Shown: positions 20,053 through 29,684 of the stretch, piece by piece
Position numbering within the stretch: position 1 is the first letter of the stretch
Layout: the number at the start of each line of letters is the position of its first letter
Assembly (NCBI RefSeq): GCF_003287875.1
Contig: NZ_QMKK01000011.1
Location: 89,585-153,584 of the forward strand
Source of the DNA: Martinezella tropici
GTDB lineage: Bacteria; Pseudomonadota; Alphaproteobacteria; Rhizobiales; Rhizobiaceae
Reading direction: 5' to 3'
DNA length: 64,000 bases
Made by a program: the position numbers and the translations under genes
Notes under the pieces: generated by a model
Told to the model about the DNA's origin: nothing
The model's input: only the letters and a program-made list of their open reading frames with translations
Database searches by the model: none

Positions 20053-20084
20053 CATCATCGATTGCCGACGGGCGGAGGTGCGGC

Positions 20085-21437
20085 ATGACGTCTATGGATC
20101 AGTCCGCAATGAGCGAGGCAGCACGCGAGATAGAGAAGCTCATGGGGTTGCACCCCAAGGGCTTTGATCTTTCTCTGGAGAGAATAACAAGGCTGCTCGA
20201 AGTCCTCGGAAATCCCCACCAGAAATTGCCGCCGGTGATCCATGTTGCCGGCACCAACGGCAAGGGCTCGGTGACGGCCTTTTGCCGCGCGCTGCTCGAA
20301 GCCGGCGGCTATAGCGTTCATGTCCATACCTCGCCCCATCTCGTCAACTGGCACGAGCGCTACCGCATCGGCGTCAAGGGCGGCCGCGGCAGGCTTGTCG
20401 ACGATACCGTGTTCGCCGATGTGCTGAGGCGTATCGCCAAGGCCAATGACGGGCAGAAGATCACCGTTTTCGAAATCCTGACAGCCGCGACCTTTCTCCT
20501 CTTTGCCGAGCATCCGGCCGATGTTGCCGTCATCGAGGTCGGTCTCGGCGGTCGCTTCGATGCCACCAATGTCATTTCCGATCCCGCCGTCTCGGTCATC
20601 ATGCCGATTTCGCTCGATCATCAGCCCTACCTCGGCGATCGCGTCGAGCTGATCGCGGCCGAGAAAGCGGGCATCCTCAAAGCCGGCCATCCGGTCGTCA
20701 TCGGCCATCAGGACTATGATGCCGCGCTCGATGTGCTGATCTCGACGGCCGAGCGGCTTCGCTGCCCGACGGCCGTGTTCGGTCAGGATTTTTCCGCCCA
20801 TGAGGAATATGGCAAGCTGGTCTATCAGGACGAGTTCGGTCTGGCCGATCTGCCGCTGCCGCGCCTGCCGGGCCGTCATCAATATGGCAATGCCGCTGCC
20901 GCCATACGGGCGGTCAAGGCCGCCGGTTTCGTCGTCACCGAAGCGATGATGGAAAAAGCGATGACATCGGTCGAGTGGCCGGGACGCCTGCAGCGGCTGA
21001 CGGATGGCGAGTTGCTACCGCATGCCCCCGAGCGTGCGGAAATCTGGGTCGATGGCGGCCACAATCCCGGCGCCGGCGAAGTCATCGCGGAGGCCATGGC
21101 CAATTTCGAGGAACGTCAGCCGCGGCCTCTGTTCCTGATCATCGGCATGATCAATACCAAGGATCCAGTGGGATACTTCAAGGCCTTTGCTGGCCTTGCG
21201 GAGAAGGTCTATTGCGTGCCGATCCGCGGCAGTGAAGCGATGATCGATCCGGTCATCCTGGCCAATGCCGCCTATGATGCCGGCCTCATAGGCGAGCCCA
21301 TGTCTGATGTCGTCGAGGCGCTGGATGCCATCAAGGCCGTCGCAGTGCCGAACTCGTCAGCGCCGCGCATTCTGATCGGCGGTTCGCTTTATCTGGTCGG
21401 CGATGTGCTTGCGGATAACGGCACGCCGCCGCGGTGA
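20085..21437 (+). CDS. folC: Bifunctional folylpolyglutamate synthase/dihydrofolate synthase
   Basis: Mur-ligase family enzyme that adds glutamate to dihydropteroate and to folates. The 450-residue protein has the P-loop VAGTNGKGSV near residue 50, HTSPHLVNWHERYRI, the EVGLGGRFDATNV metal and substrate loop, ISLDHQPYLGD and the C-terminal DGGHNPGAGEVIAEAM. ATG at 20085 has ggagg 8 bases upstream; the frame runs further upstream inside accD but without family similarity. Probably co-transcribed with accD (32-base gap). Confidence 0.95.
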   Translation: MTSMDQSAMSEAAREIEKLMGLHPKGFDLSLERITRLLEVLGNPHQKLPPVIHVAGTNGKGSVTAFCRALLEAGGYSVHVHTSPHLVNWHERYRIGVKGGRGRLVDDTVFADVLRRIAKANDGQKITVFEILTAATFLLFAEHPADVAVIEVGLGGRFDATNVISDPAVSVIMPISLDHQPYLGDRVELIAAEKAGILKAGHPVVIGHQDYDAALDVLISTAERLRCPTAVFGQDFSAHEEYGKLVYQDEFGLADLPLPRLPGRHQYGNAAAAIRAVKAAGFVVTEAMMEKAMTSVEWPGRLQRLTDGELLPHAPERAEIWVDGGHNPGAGEVIAEAMANFEERQPRPLFLIIGMINTKDPVGYFKAFAGLAEKVYCVPIRGSEAMIDPVILANAAYDAGLIGEPMSDVVEALDAIKAVAVPNSSAPRILIGGSLYLVGDVLADNGTPPR

Positions 21438-21461
21438 TTTTGGTCGGGTGGTCAACCATCC

Positions 21462-21621
21462 GCCCTCGTGCTTCGAGACGGCCTGGGGGCCTCCTCAGCA
21501 TGAGGGCTAACCTTTGCGCCCAGCCGCTCCGGGCTCATTTCTTCGTTGCCTGTGCTTTGCCACGGCGACGAGCCTGCCCCATCCTTACCCTGAGGTGCGA
21601 AGCCTCGAAGGGCGAGGATGG
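21462..21621. repeat. Palindromic intergenic repeats between folC and trxA (family 2)
   Basis: Two inverted-repeat blocks: 21462-21507 (ccctcgtgcttcgag... to ...catgaggg) and 21579-21621 (ccatcct... to ...aggatgg, containing ccctgaggtgcgaagcctcgaagg). Similar motifs occur at 57444-57514. This matches the dispersed repeats with 'cctgaggtgcgaggc' and 'cctcgaagga' cores common in rhizobia. Confidence 0.65.
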
Positions 21622-21641
21622 CTCGCTCTCTCCGCACCAAC

Positions 21642-21664
21642 AAAAAACCCCGCCGAAGCGGGGC
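21642..21664 (-). terminator. Intrinsic terminator after trxA
   Basis: On the minus strand the arm ccccgc pairs with gcgggg over a short tcgg-type loop, followed by six T residues. It lies 25 bases beyond the trxA stop. Confidence 0.85.
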
Positions 21665-21689
21665 TCTTGTTCCATGCGATCGATACGGA

Positions 21690-22010
21690 TCAGGATGCGC
21701 TGGAAATCCAGCTCTGCAGGGCTGTCTTGGGGGCGGCGCCAACCTTGATGTCGGCAACTTCGCCGGCCTTGAACATGGCGAGCGTCGGGATCGAGCGAAC
21801 GCCAAACTGGGCGGCCAGTTCCGGGTTCTCGTCGATGTTAAGCTTGGCAACCTTGACCTTGCCTTCGAACTGCACGGCGAGTTCTTCCAGAGCCGGGGCG
21901 ATCATCTTGCACGGGCCGCACCATTCGGCCCAGAAATCAACGACAACAGGCTCTGCAGACTGCAGCACTTCAGTGGCGAAGTTGGAGGTATCGACTTTAA
22001 CGGTAGCCAT
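21690..22010 (-). CDS. trxA: Thioredoxin
   Basis: Small cytosolic disulfide reductase of 106 residues. The active site WCGPCK sits in the [17 protein letters not shown] stretch, with the cis-proline motif RSIPTLAMF and the terminal helix typical of TrxA. The frame is open upstream, but the ATG at 22010 has ggagcag 6-9 bases before it and gives the usual N terminus ([11 protein letters not shown]). It lies downstream of addA on the same strand, with 75 bases between. Confidence 0.96.
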   Translation of the reverse strand: MATVKVDTSNFATEVLQSAEPVVVDFWAEWCGPCKMIAPALEELAVQFEGKVKVAKLNIDENPELAAQFGVRSIPTLAMFKAGEVADIKVGAAPKTALQSWISSAS

Positions 22011-22085
22011 AGGCTGCTCCTTACCAGGATTTGCGGGTTGCAAGATATGTGATGGTGCGGTGCCCATATGTCAATATGTGGTATT

Positions 22086-25000
22086 TCACTTTGTCTCGAG
22101 CTCCGCAAGCGCCAATGCAAGCGCCCCGTCCGACAGCATGTAGATCGAGGCATTTTCGGTATAGACCAGCATGCAGTCGATGCGCTTTCCGGAGTAAAGC
22201 GGCGCAAGGATCTCGCGATAGATGGCAAGCTGTGCCTTATGCGCGAAGGGAATGGCGTTTTCCTCGTCAGGCGGCACGCGATTCGTCTTGTAGTCGAGAA
22301 TGACGACACGGTCGTCGAGCACCGCGAGTCGGTCGATACGGCCAGAGACGGCATAGGACCGACTGCCGAGCTTTAGCGTGCCCATGATCGATACTTCGGC
22401 CTGCGCATGGGTGCTGAACGCGCCCTGCAGATCCGGATGCGACAGCAGCGCCATGACAGATTTTACCAGTGCCTCGCGCTCGGCCTGCGGCCAGAAGCGC
22501 GCGGCCCGTTCGGCATAGCGGCGGGCGGCATCGGCGCGCTCCTCGGGCGCGATCTCGGGCAAGGTCTGCAGCATCCGGTGAATGAAGCGGCCTTTCTGCA
22601 GGGCGCGGTCGGATTTCGCCTTCTCGCCGAAAAGCGCCGAAGTCACCAACAGATCGTCGGCTTCCTCATCGATGACGGTGCCGACGCCGGAGGGGCTGAG
22701 AGGCCGCGGCAGGCTTCTTTGCGGTGGTAGGGGGCGGTGGAGGCTGCCAGGCAGGCCAGCGCGTTCGGAACGCTTCTCATGCCCCTTAGCGGTCTCGAAT
22801 TCGAGCTGGACCTGGGCAACCCGCCAGCTCAAGCCTTGCCAATCGCCATCAGGGCCGGTGAAAGTCTTCTGCGTGCAGCGCAGCTCATCGCCACGCAGGG
22901 CGGTTGAAATCATCGCATGCCAGGTATCGGCATTCTCGCGGACGCCACGGTAGCCGCAAATGATCAGCCGGTCGGCGGCGCGGGTCATGCCGACATAGAG
23001 CAGTCGGCGATATTCCTCCTCCGCCAGCGCCTGCAGCCGCGCCGTATCGGTCTGCGTCAGCGAATTGGCGAGCGCCGAGACTGGTACCCAGACCGGCAGC
23101 GGGATCTCATCTCCTCTGGTTTGGATCAGCCGCAACTTCGGCAGATGTGTGTGGGTGAAGGCCTTGCCGCCACCATCGACGAGAAAGACGATCGGCGCTT
23201 CCAGCCCCTTCGAGGCATGCACCGTCATGATTCGCACTTCGTTGCGGCCCTTGTCCTGCTCGCGCTTGACCGTCGGCGCTTCCAACTCCAGCGTCGAGAT
23301 GAAGGATTGCAGGCCGGGCAGGCCGCTCGTCTCGTGATCGAGCGTGAAGGTCAGGAATTCGTCGAGGATATCGCTGACCTCCGTGCCGAGCCGTGCCAGA
23401 AACTTCCGTCTGCCGCCGAAGCTGCCGAGCACGCGCGCATAGAAATCGTGCACGGGCAGGCTCTTCGAGAGGGCAAGGAAAGTCTTCAGCCGTTCGACCA
23501 CCTGGCTGAAACGGTCGTGGCCGTCGGTTGCAAATCTCTGCAGATGGCTCCAGACGCTTTCCTCGTCATCGCGATAGGCGGCAACGGCAAAGACATCTTC
23601 CTCGCTCAGATCGAACAATGGGCTTTTCAGGAGCGCACACAGCGAGAGATCGTCCTCCGGCAGCAACAGAAAGCGGCCGAGCGCCAGAAGATCCTGAATG
23701 GCGATATGGCTGGTCAAGACAAGACGGTCGGCACCGGCGACGGGAATGTTGCCGCGCCGCTTCAGGGCGCGGGTCAGCGCGTTGACGAAGCTGTCGCGCT
23801 TGCGCACCAGCACCAGAATGTCGCCGGCCTCGATAAAACGGGCCTTGCCCTTCTCGATAATTGTTTCCCGCCCGACGAGATTGCCGATCGTATGTGCCAT
23901 CCGTCGTGCCAGAATGGCCGCGGGTGCGCTTTCCGGCGTCGAATCGAAAGGTGCCGTCCAGTCCTCTTCCTTGGCGGCCGGCTCTGGCGCGATTATCTCC
24001 CAGAGGTCAACGGCGCCGGGGTGGCCGATGCGGCTGGAGCGGTGCACGACAGGCTCGTTGACGGCGCTAAGCCCCCTGGCATTCTCCGCACTGGTGAAGA
24101 CATGATCGACGGCGCCGAGCACATCGGCCGTCGAGCGGAAGGAGAGGGGCAGGCGGATCGACGAGAATTGCTGGCCGCTCGCCGCCACGCGCCGCCTTGT
24201 GCGGTCGCTCTCCTCCGAAAATCGTTCGGGACGGGCACCCTGGAACGAATAGATCGATTGCTTCTCGTCACCCACGGCAAAGATCGTGCGCAGCGTCGGC
24301 CGGGCGCTGTCACCGGAGAAGAAATCCTCCGCCAGCGACTGGATGACGCTCCACTGGATCGGGCTCGTATCCTGCGCCTCGTCGACGAGAATGTGATCGA
24401 TGCCCTGATCTAGCTTGTAGTGGATCCACGGCCCGACATCCTTCTTGGTCAGAAGGTCGGCCGTGCGGGTGATAAGGTCTTCGAAATCGAGCTGGCTGCG
24501 CCGCTTCTTCAGCTCCTCATAGTCGCGATTCAGACGATCGGCGAGAATGAGCGCAGCATGGGTGGCCCGATACATCCGCATCAGCTTCAGCCGGTCGCGG
24601 CTGGCAACGACATGGGCGCGCGCCGCAGCCACGGCATCGGCGAGGGCAGGCGCATCGGCGAGCATTGCCTTGACGAAGAACTGGCTGTCCGATTTCGGTT
24701 CGCCCTTGGCGGTCAGCATGGCCTTCTCGAGGATCTCGGCGCGGGCAAGCGGATCTGCCTCGCGTTTGGCGAGGCGCAGCGCATAAGCAACTTCCTGAGC
24801 CTTGGCACCGCCCTTCTGGTCGGCGAGCGTGAGATAAAGCTCCAGTGTTGCGCCGGACAGATCGGGCAACGGCCAATACTGCTCGGCAATGCCCGTTTCT
24901 GTCTCTCCGGGCGTGAGGCCGAGCCGGGCAAGCAACGCAGCCTCGATGCCACCTTTGCGTTCGGCTGCTTCCATGAAACGACGGATCGCATTGCGATTGG

Positions 25001-25652
25001 CAACGATATCGCCGAGCAGGGTCTCGAGCCCGGACTCGTCGCCGAGATCGAGTACATAGTCGAACGCTCGCGCCAGTTCGGCATCGCCATGCGGTGTCGT
25101 TGCCGTCAGCAGCGCACGGCGGGCATCATCAAGCAGGACCTCGGCCGCTCGATCGTCGAGAACGGAGAAATGCCCGGCGACGTTTGCCTCGAGCGGGAAC
25201 TGATGCAGCAAGGCTTCGCAGAAGGCATGGATGGTCTGGATCTTCAGTCCACCCGGCGTTTCCAGCGCCTTGGCAAAGAGCCGCCGCGCCTCGGCAAGCT
25301 TGAAGAGATCCGGCTCGTTGCCCTCGATATCGGCGATACGTTTCTTCAATTCTTCGTCAGGCATCGTCGCCCAGGCCGCGAGCCGGTCGAAGACGCGGTT
25401 CGACATTTCGGAGGCCGCGGCCTTCGTATAGGTGAGGCAGAGGATCGCCGAGGGCCGCGCGCCGGAAAGAAGCAGACGGATGACGCGCTGCGTCAGCACG
25501 TGCGTCTTTCCGGAGCCGGCATTGGCCGAAACCCAGGCTGAGCGTTCGGGATCGGAGGCGATGGACTGCTGGATGGTCGTCCAGCTGATCCAGACGCCGG
25601 GATCGTCGCTCTCGGGCAGGATGGCGATATCGTCGGCGGGAAAGTCACTCAT
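22086..25652 (-). CDS. addA: Double-strand break repair helicase-nuclease AddA
   Basis: UvrD-type helicase and RecB-type nuclease subunit of AddAB, which resects DNA ends for RecA. The 1188-residue protein has Walker A SANAGSGKTHVLTQRV near residue 40, Walker B HILVDEAQDTSPIQW, motif III/IV in GDEKQSIYSFQGA, motif V/VI in VMTVHASKGLEAP-type and RLLYVGMTRAADRL stretches, and the C-terminal nuclease motif VVILDYKTNRVP. The ATG at 25652 overlaps the end of addB by 8 bases, which implies translational coupling and equal subunit amounts. Confidence 0.95.
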   Translation of the reverse strand: MSDFPADDIAILPESDDPGVWISWTTIQQSIASDPERSAWVSANAGSGKTHVLTQRVIRLLLSGARPSAILCLTYTKAAASEMSNRVFDRLAAWATMPDEELKKRIADIEGNEPDLFKLAEARRLFAKALETPGGLKIQTIHAFCEALLHQFPLEANVAGHFSVLDDRAAEVLLDDARRALLTATTPHGDAELARAFDYVLDLGDESGLETLLGDIVANRNAIRRFMEAAERKGGIEAALLARLGLTPGETETGIAEQYWPLPDLSGATLELYLTLADQKGGAKAQEVAYALRLAKREADPLARAEILEKAMLTAKGEPKSDSQFFVKAMLADAPALADAVAAARAHVVASRDRLKLMRMYRATHAALILADRLNRDYEELKKRRSQLDFEDLITRTADLLTKKDVGPWIHYKLDQGIDHILVDEAQDTSPIQWSVIQSLAEDFFSGDSARPTLRTIFAVGDEKQSIYSFQGARPERFSEESDRTRRRVAASGQQFSSIRLPLSFRSTADVLGAVDHVFTSAENARGLSAVNEPVVHRSSRIGHPGAVDLWEIIAPEPAAKEEDWTAPFDSTPESAPAAILARRMAHTIGNLVGRETIIEKGKARFIEAGDILVLVRKRDSFVNALTRALKRRGNIPVAGADRLVLTSHIAIQDLLALGRFLLLPEDDLSLCALLKSPLFDLSEEDVFAVAAYRDDEESVWSHLQRFATDGHDRFSQVVERLKTFLALSKSLPVHDFYARVLGSFGGRRKFLARLGTEVSDILDEFLTFTLDHETSGLPGLQSFISTLELEAPTVKREQDKGRNEVRIMTVHASKGLEAPIVFLVDGGGKAFTHTHLPKLRLIQTRGDEIPLPVWVPVSALANSLTQTDTARLQALAEEEYRRLLYVGMTRAADRLIICGYRGVRENADTWHAMISTALRGDELRCTQKTFTGPDGDWQGLSWRVAQVQLEFETAKGHEKRSERAGLPGSLHRPLPPQRSLPRPLSPSGVGTVIDEEADDLLVTSALFGEKAKSDRALQKGRFIHRMLQTLPEIAPEERADAARRYAERAARFWPQAEREALVKSVMALLSHPDLQGAFSTHAQAEVSIMGTLKLGSRSYAVSGRIDRLAVLDDRVVILDYKTNRVPPDEENAIPFAHKAQLAIYREILAPLYSGKRIDCMLVYTENASIYMLSDGALALALAELETK

Positions 25653-28600
25653 CGCCGCCGCCTTCCTGCTCGGTCTCGGCCGTCGACCATTCCGAAACGC
25701 GGGCGAGATGATCGTAGTCACCGCCATATTCGAACTGCTGCGCCGGGATCAGCCGCGAGGAAAAGCCTTTCTCGCCCGATTGCAGCAGCGAGACGAATTT
25801 CACCAGCTGGTCCATCGATTCCTGCGCGAGATCCATAGCCGACTTCGTTTCCGTCTTGCCGCCGCGGCTGGAATGCTCGTTGTTGACCTGGTCGACCTTG
25901 AAACGATCGCCGGGCCGCAACCGCACATAAAGCAGGTTCTCGGGGATCAGTGCGCCGATATTGCGGAAGGCGCCTGCCTTCAGCGCATAGGCTTCCAGTG
26001 CCAGCTGCGGATCGAGCAGCGCGCGCGCTTGCGGCGGCGAGGGATTGTAGCCGGTCTTGTAATCGATGAGATCGGCGCCCTTGTCGCTCTTGATATCGAT
26101 GCGGTCGGCAACGCCTGTGAGACGAATGCCGATATGCTCGATCTCGACGCCGGCAGGCACTTCCGTCGCAGTTTTGCGAACCACCGGCCGCCGTTCCGCT
26201 TCCCAATCAAGGAAGGCGCGCGCTACCTCGCGGAAACGTGGTCGCCAGACGCTGTCGATATGGACGGGCAGCCGTTCGGCGTCGAAAAGCTCGGCGATGA
26301 TCCGATCCATGGCCAGCGCCGCATCCGGCGTACCGGCGATGTGTCCTTCCCGAACGAAGCGATCGATGATCTTGTGATAGAGCGTACCACGTTCGGCTGG
26401 GCCGGGATCGCGGTTGAACGGATCGACCGGATCGAGCCGCAGCACGCGCCGGGCATAGATCGCATAGGGATCGCGTCGCAGCCGGCCCACTTCGCTAAAG
26501 GAATAGCTCTTCGGCTGCAATTCTGCAGGCGGCTTCGGAGCCGGGCGCAGCGCCGGCGCCTGGTTTTCGCCGTCATCGATCATTGCAGCCCAATGGCGAT
26601 ACTGGTCGCCGCGCGCCTTCATGGCCTCTTCCAGCTCCCTGCCGCCGAGTGCGATCAGCCGCTGCAGCCAGCGGGATGCGACCGTCGGCGTCGAGCCCTG
26701 GCGCAGCGCGCGGGAATAGATCAGGTCGCGCGTTCCGTTCGCCATTTCGAAATCGTGCGCCAGCTGGCCGATGCGGCGCTCGGGCGGCTCCAGTCCGATC
26801 TCGGTTTTCATGCTGCGCGAAATGAAGGGATTGTTTGCCGTTTGCCCCGGCCAGGAACCCTCGTTCAACCCTCCAAGGATCAGCGTATCGACGCTCTGCA
26901 AGCGCGCTTCCAGCGTGCCGAAGATGAAGAGACGGGGATGGCTGAGCGCCCGCGGCTTCACCGCCTGTCCCACACCGAGCGCAGCCATGATGTCGATCCA
27001 CTGCACGCCATCGGCTTCAAGCTGACCTTCGGTCTCGATGACATCCCGAAGCAGGCTGGCAAGCGTATCTCCCGCCTCGCCAGACCAGAGGCCTGCCAGG
27101 CTGCCGCGCTCGTCGACGGCCGCAGCTTCAAGGGCACGGCCCGTACGCTCGGCCCAATCCGAAAGTGTTAGGAGGCTCTCTGACGCGGGCAGGGACAGCG
27201 CCGATACCAGCGGTTCGCAGGCCGCAGTCACTCGCTGGGCTAGCGCCCGCGCATGCTCGATGGCCTCGGCCGGCAGCGCTTTGCGCCATTGCGGCGCATG
27301 GCGGTCATTTGCCTGTTCTGCCACGCGGTCGTCGAGCAGGGCTTCCAGCCTGCCGATGTCGATGTTGTCGACGCCGCCCCTGAGCGCGAGGATCTCCAGC
27401 GCATCGATGCCCGGCTGGTGTATTTCTGCTGGCAGGCCGAACAAAGCGAGGGGATGTTTGAGCAGTGAGACGACGGCAACGGGATCGCCGGGTCGAAGGG
27501 ATGCTTCCAGTAGCAATTGCAGCAACGTGCCCTGTGGCGTTGCGTTCAGCGGCGTGCCGGCCGAATCGTCGGCGGTGATGCCGAAACGGGCAAGCTCGGC
27601 CGTCACGCGTCGGGCGAGATTGCGGTCGGGCGTGATCAAGGCCGCCTGGCTTTCACCGCCGTTGCGCCCCGGCTTGTCCAACGCCAGCCGCAAGGCGATG
27701 GCGATCGCGGTCGCCTCCTCGCGCTCATTAGCCGCTTCTATCAGCGCCACATCGGCGAATGCATCCGGGATTGCATCGGGAGCGAGCGTCTTGCGCCAGC
27801 CTCCCCAGCCGCTCGTCGCCTTGGCCGGCGCCAGGGCGCGCGACAGGATCTGCGCCCGCATCTGCATGGTATCAGCCGCATCCGCGACAGGTTCGACATC
27901 GCGTCGGGTGACGCGCAACCGCTTCAGGAGCAGGGAAAGACCATATTGCGGATGGCTGCGCGTCGTCGGGTCTGCCCTTTCGCTGATCGATGTTTCGGGC
28001 GCCACCAGCTGCCAATCCTCTTCCGGCATCGCAAGATCGAGGCCGGGCAGCACGATCACGCCTTGCGGCAGGGCCGCGACGGCCGCGATCAGCTCCGCCG
28101 TTGCCGGCACCGAGCCGGTCGAGCCTGCAACGATGACAGCCCCGGGGTGCCGCATGGTGGAGATCCGTTGCGCTTCGGCACGCAGGATGGCATTGCGGTT
28201 GCGGGCGGGCGACGATTTGCCGAGCTCTTCGAGGCGCGCCGGCCAGAAGGCGCTAGCAATCGCCAGGAATTCCGCCGTCAGCTGCCACCAGAGCGCATGA
28301 TCCTCTGCGCTGAGGCTGGCAAGCTCGCTCCATTCACGATCCTCGGTCTCAAGCGAATCGATGAGTTCGGCGAGATTGCGGGCGAGCCATATGGCATCCG
28401 CCGGGCTTGCGGGCGCCACCAGCGGCGAGTCGGAGTGAATGTCGCGCACGATCTGCGGCAGTTTGTTGCGCCATGCAAGAATCAGCCGCGCCAGTTCCAA
28501 GAGCCGCGCCGTATTGGCAAGCGGCTGTGCCAGGTCGGCCGTTTCCGGCAGGGCTTCTTCGAAATAGCCGCTGTCGTCATCGGTTTCGCCGAGCGGGCGG

Positions 28601-28836
28601 ATGACGGGCAGAATGGCGGAACGGCCGCCGAGCAGATCGACGAATTCCGACCGCAGTACGCGCGCCGCGCGCCGCGTCGGCAGGAAGATGCTGACCTTGG
28701 CGAGCGACAGCGGGTCGCTCGGATCATGGCGGAAATGTTCGGTCAACCGCCCGTCGCAGAGAGCGGACGCAAGGGTCTTCAGGAAGGGCAGGCCTGCCGG
28801 AATCGTCAGGATGCGCTGCCGGTGCCCGCCCGTCAT
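25645..28836 (-). CDS. addB: Double-strand break repair protein AddB
   Basis: Second subunit of AddAB, 1063 residues. The C-terminal RecB-like nuclease motif is GADLIDYKTGYNPSP, with TGVADRIDI upstream. The N terminus (TIPAGLPFLKTLASALC) has no Walker A motif, as in alphaproteobacterial AddB, and the cysteines that hold the 4Fe-4S cluster in Bacillus AddB are missing: only two Cys are seen in the whole protein. ATG at 28836 is chosen; it follows the stop of the nucleotidyltransferase gene by 4 bases. A TTG 12 bases earlier is the alternative. Confidence 0.93.
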   Translation of the reverse strand: MTGGHRQRILTIPAGLPFLKTLASALCDGRLTEHFRHDPSDPLSLAKVSIFLPTRRAARVLRSEFVDLLGGRSAILPVIRPLGETDDDSGYFEEALPETADLAQPLANTARLLELARLILAWRNKLPQIVRDIHSDSPLVAPASPADAIWLARNLAELIDSLETEDREWSELASLSAEDHALWWQLTAEFLAIASAFWPARLEELGKSSPARNRNAILRAEAQRISTMRHPGAVIVAGSTGSVPATAELIAAVAALPQGVIVLPGLDLAMPEEDWQLVAPETSISERADPTTRSHPQYGLSLLLKRLRVTRRDVEPVADAADTMQMRAQILSRALAPAKATSGWGGWRKTLAPDAIPDAFADVALIEAANEREEATAIAIALRLALDKPGRNGGESQAALITPDRNLARRVTAELARFGITADDSAGTPLNATPQGTLLQLLLEASLRPGDPVAVVSLLKHPLALFGLPAEIHQPGIDALEILALRGGVDNIDIGRLEALLDDRVAEQANDRHAPQWRKALPAEAIEHARALAQRVTAACEPLVSALSLPASESLLTLSDWAERTGRALEAAAVDERGSLAGLWSGEAGDTLASLLRDVIETEGQLEADGVQWIDIMAALGVGQAVKPRALSHPRLFIFGTLEARLQSVDTLILGGLNEGSWPGQTANNPFISRSMKTEIGLEPPERRIGQLAHDFEMANGTRDLIYSRALRQGSTPTVASRWLQRLIALGGRELEEAMKARGDQYRHWAAMIDDGENQAPALRPAPKPPAELQPKSYSFSEVGRLRRDPYAIYARRVLRLDPVDPFNRDPGPAERGTLYHKIIDRFVREGHIAGTPDAALAMDRIIAELFDAERLPVHIDSVWRPRFREVARAFLDWEAERRPVVRKTATEVPAGVEIEHIGIRLTGVADRIDIKSDKGADLIDYKTGYNPSPPQARALLDPQLALEAYALKAGAFRNIGALIPENLLYVRLRPGDRFKVDQVNNEHSSRGGKTETKSAMDLAQESMDQLVKFVSLLQSGEKGFSSRLIPAQQFEYGGDYDHLARVSEWSTAETEQEGGGDE

Positions 28837-28840
28837 AGGC

Positions 28841-29572
28841 TCACGCAAACGCCCGGAACGTCCGGATCGCTTCCTCCGCCTCGCCGATCGCCTCCGGCGT
28901 ACCGACAGTCAACCAGTGACCATCCATCATGGTACCGTAGAGCCGGCCGCGCTCAATGGCCTTGTCGAAGTAGATATTGACGTTGAAGGCATCATCAGGC
29001 GCGTCATCGAGGAAGGAGGGGTTCATCGCGATTGCACCGGCATAAACGACGCCATCGCGTCCGACATCGCGGTAGCGGGCGAGCCTTCCGTCTTGCGCCA
29101 TGGCGAAGTCATTCTTGCCATTATGGCCAGTGGTCCGTTCCAGTTCGACGCACAGCATAGCCATGTCCATGCGCTGTTCGTCGTAGAACCCGGCTAACTT
29201 TTCGAGATTGGTCGGGTGGCCTGGCTTCTCGCCGATCCAGAACAGATCGGCGTTCATGACGAACACCGGATCGCGGCTCAGAAGTTTCAGGCCCTTGACG
29301 AGGCCGCCGCCATTGTTCAGCAGCGCGTCCCGTTCGTCGGAAATCAGGATTTCAAGGCCGCAATAGCTGCGCAGATGCGCCTCCATCTGGTCGGCATGGT
29401 GATGGACATTGACGACAGCCCGCTCGACACCTGCCTGCACCAATGCATCCAGCGCGTAATCGAGCATCGCCTTGCCGGCGATCGTCACCAGCGGCTTCGG
29501 GATGGTGTCGGTGATCGGCCGCATGCGGGTTCCGAGCCCCGCCGCCAGTACCATGGCTTGCTTGATAGTCAT
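28841..29572 (-). CDS. murU: MurU-like sugar-1-phosphate nucleotidyltransferase
   Basis: The 243-residue protein has the nucleotidyltransferase signature AAGLGTRMRPITDTIPKPLV near residue 8, then NVHHHADQMEAHL, LNNGGGLVKGL and FVMNADLFW (catalytic metal Asp). Short NTP-transferases of this type paired with an AmgK kinase are MurU, which makes UDP-MurNAc from MurNAc-1-phosphate in peptidoglycan recycling. The AmgK domain is encoded one gene upstream. A mannose-1-phosphate guanylyltransferase is the main alternative label. The ATG at 29572 fits the family; the frame extends 12 codons further upstream. It ends 4 bases before addB. Confidence 0.8.
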   Translation of the reverse strand: MTIKQAMVLAAGLGTRMRPITDTIPKPLVTIAGKAMLDYALDALVQAGVERAVVNVHHHADQMEAHLRSYCGLEILISDERDALLNNGGGLVKGLKLLSRDPVFVMNADLFWIGEKPGHPTNLEKLAGFYDEQRMDMAMLCVELERTTGHNGKNDFAMAQDGRLARYRDVGRDGVVYAGAIAMNPSFLDDAPDDAFNVNIYFDKAIERGRLYGTMMDGHWLTVGTPEAIGEAEEAIRTFRAFA

Positions 29573-29684
29573 TTCGTCTCGAACTTTCGATTCATATCTT
29601 CTTTCCATAGCACAAGGCCGGAAAGCCGTCGTGGGTCTTGGTTCACCGGGTTATTTCCGCTTCACTTCGCCGCCGATCCGCCCG

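Noticed and set aside
19605..20084. Upstream extension of the folC frame inside accD
   Set aside because: The extra residues are out of frame with accD and unlike FolC; a good ribosome site precedes the ATG at 20085.
22917..27171. Two long plus-strand frames (about 500 and 580 codons) antisense to addA and addB
   Set aside because: They mirror codon structure of strongly supported genes and show no family motifs.
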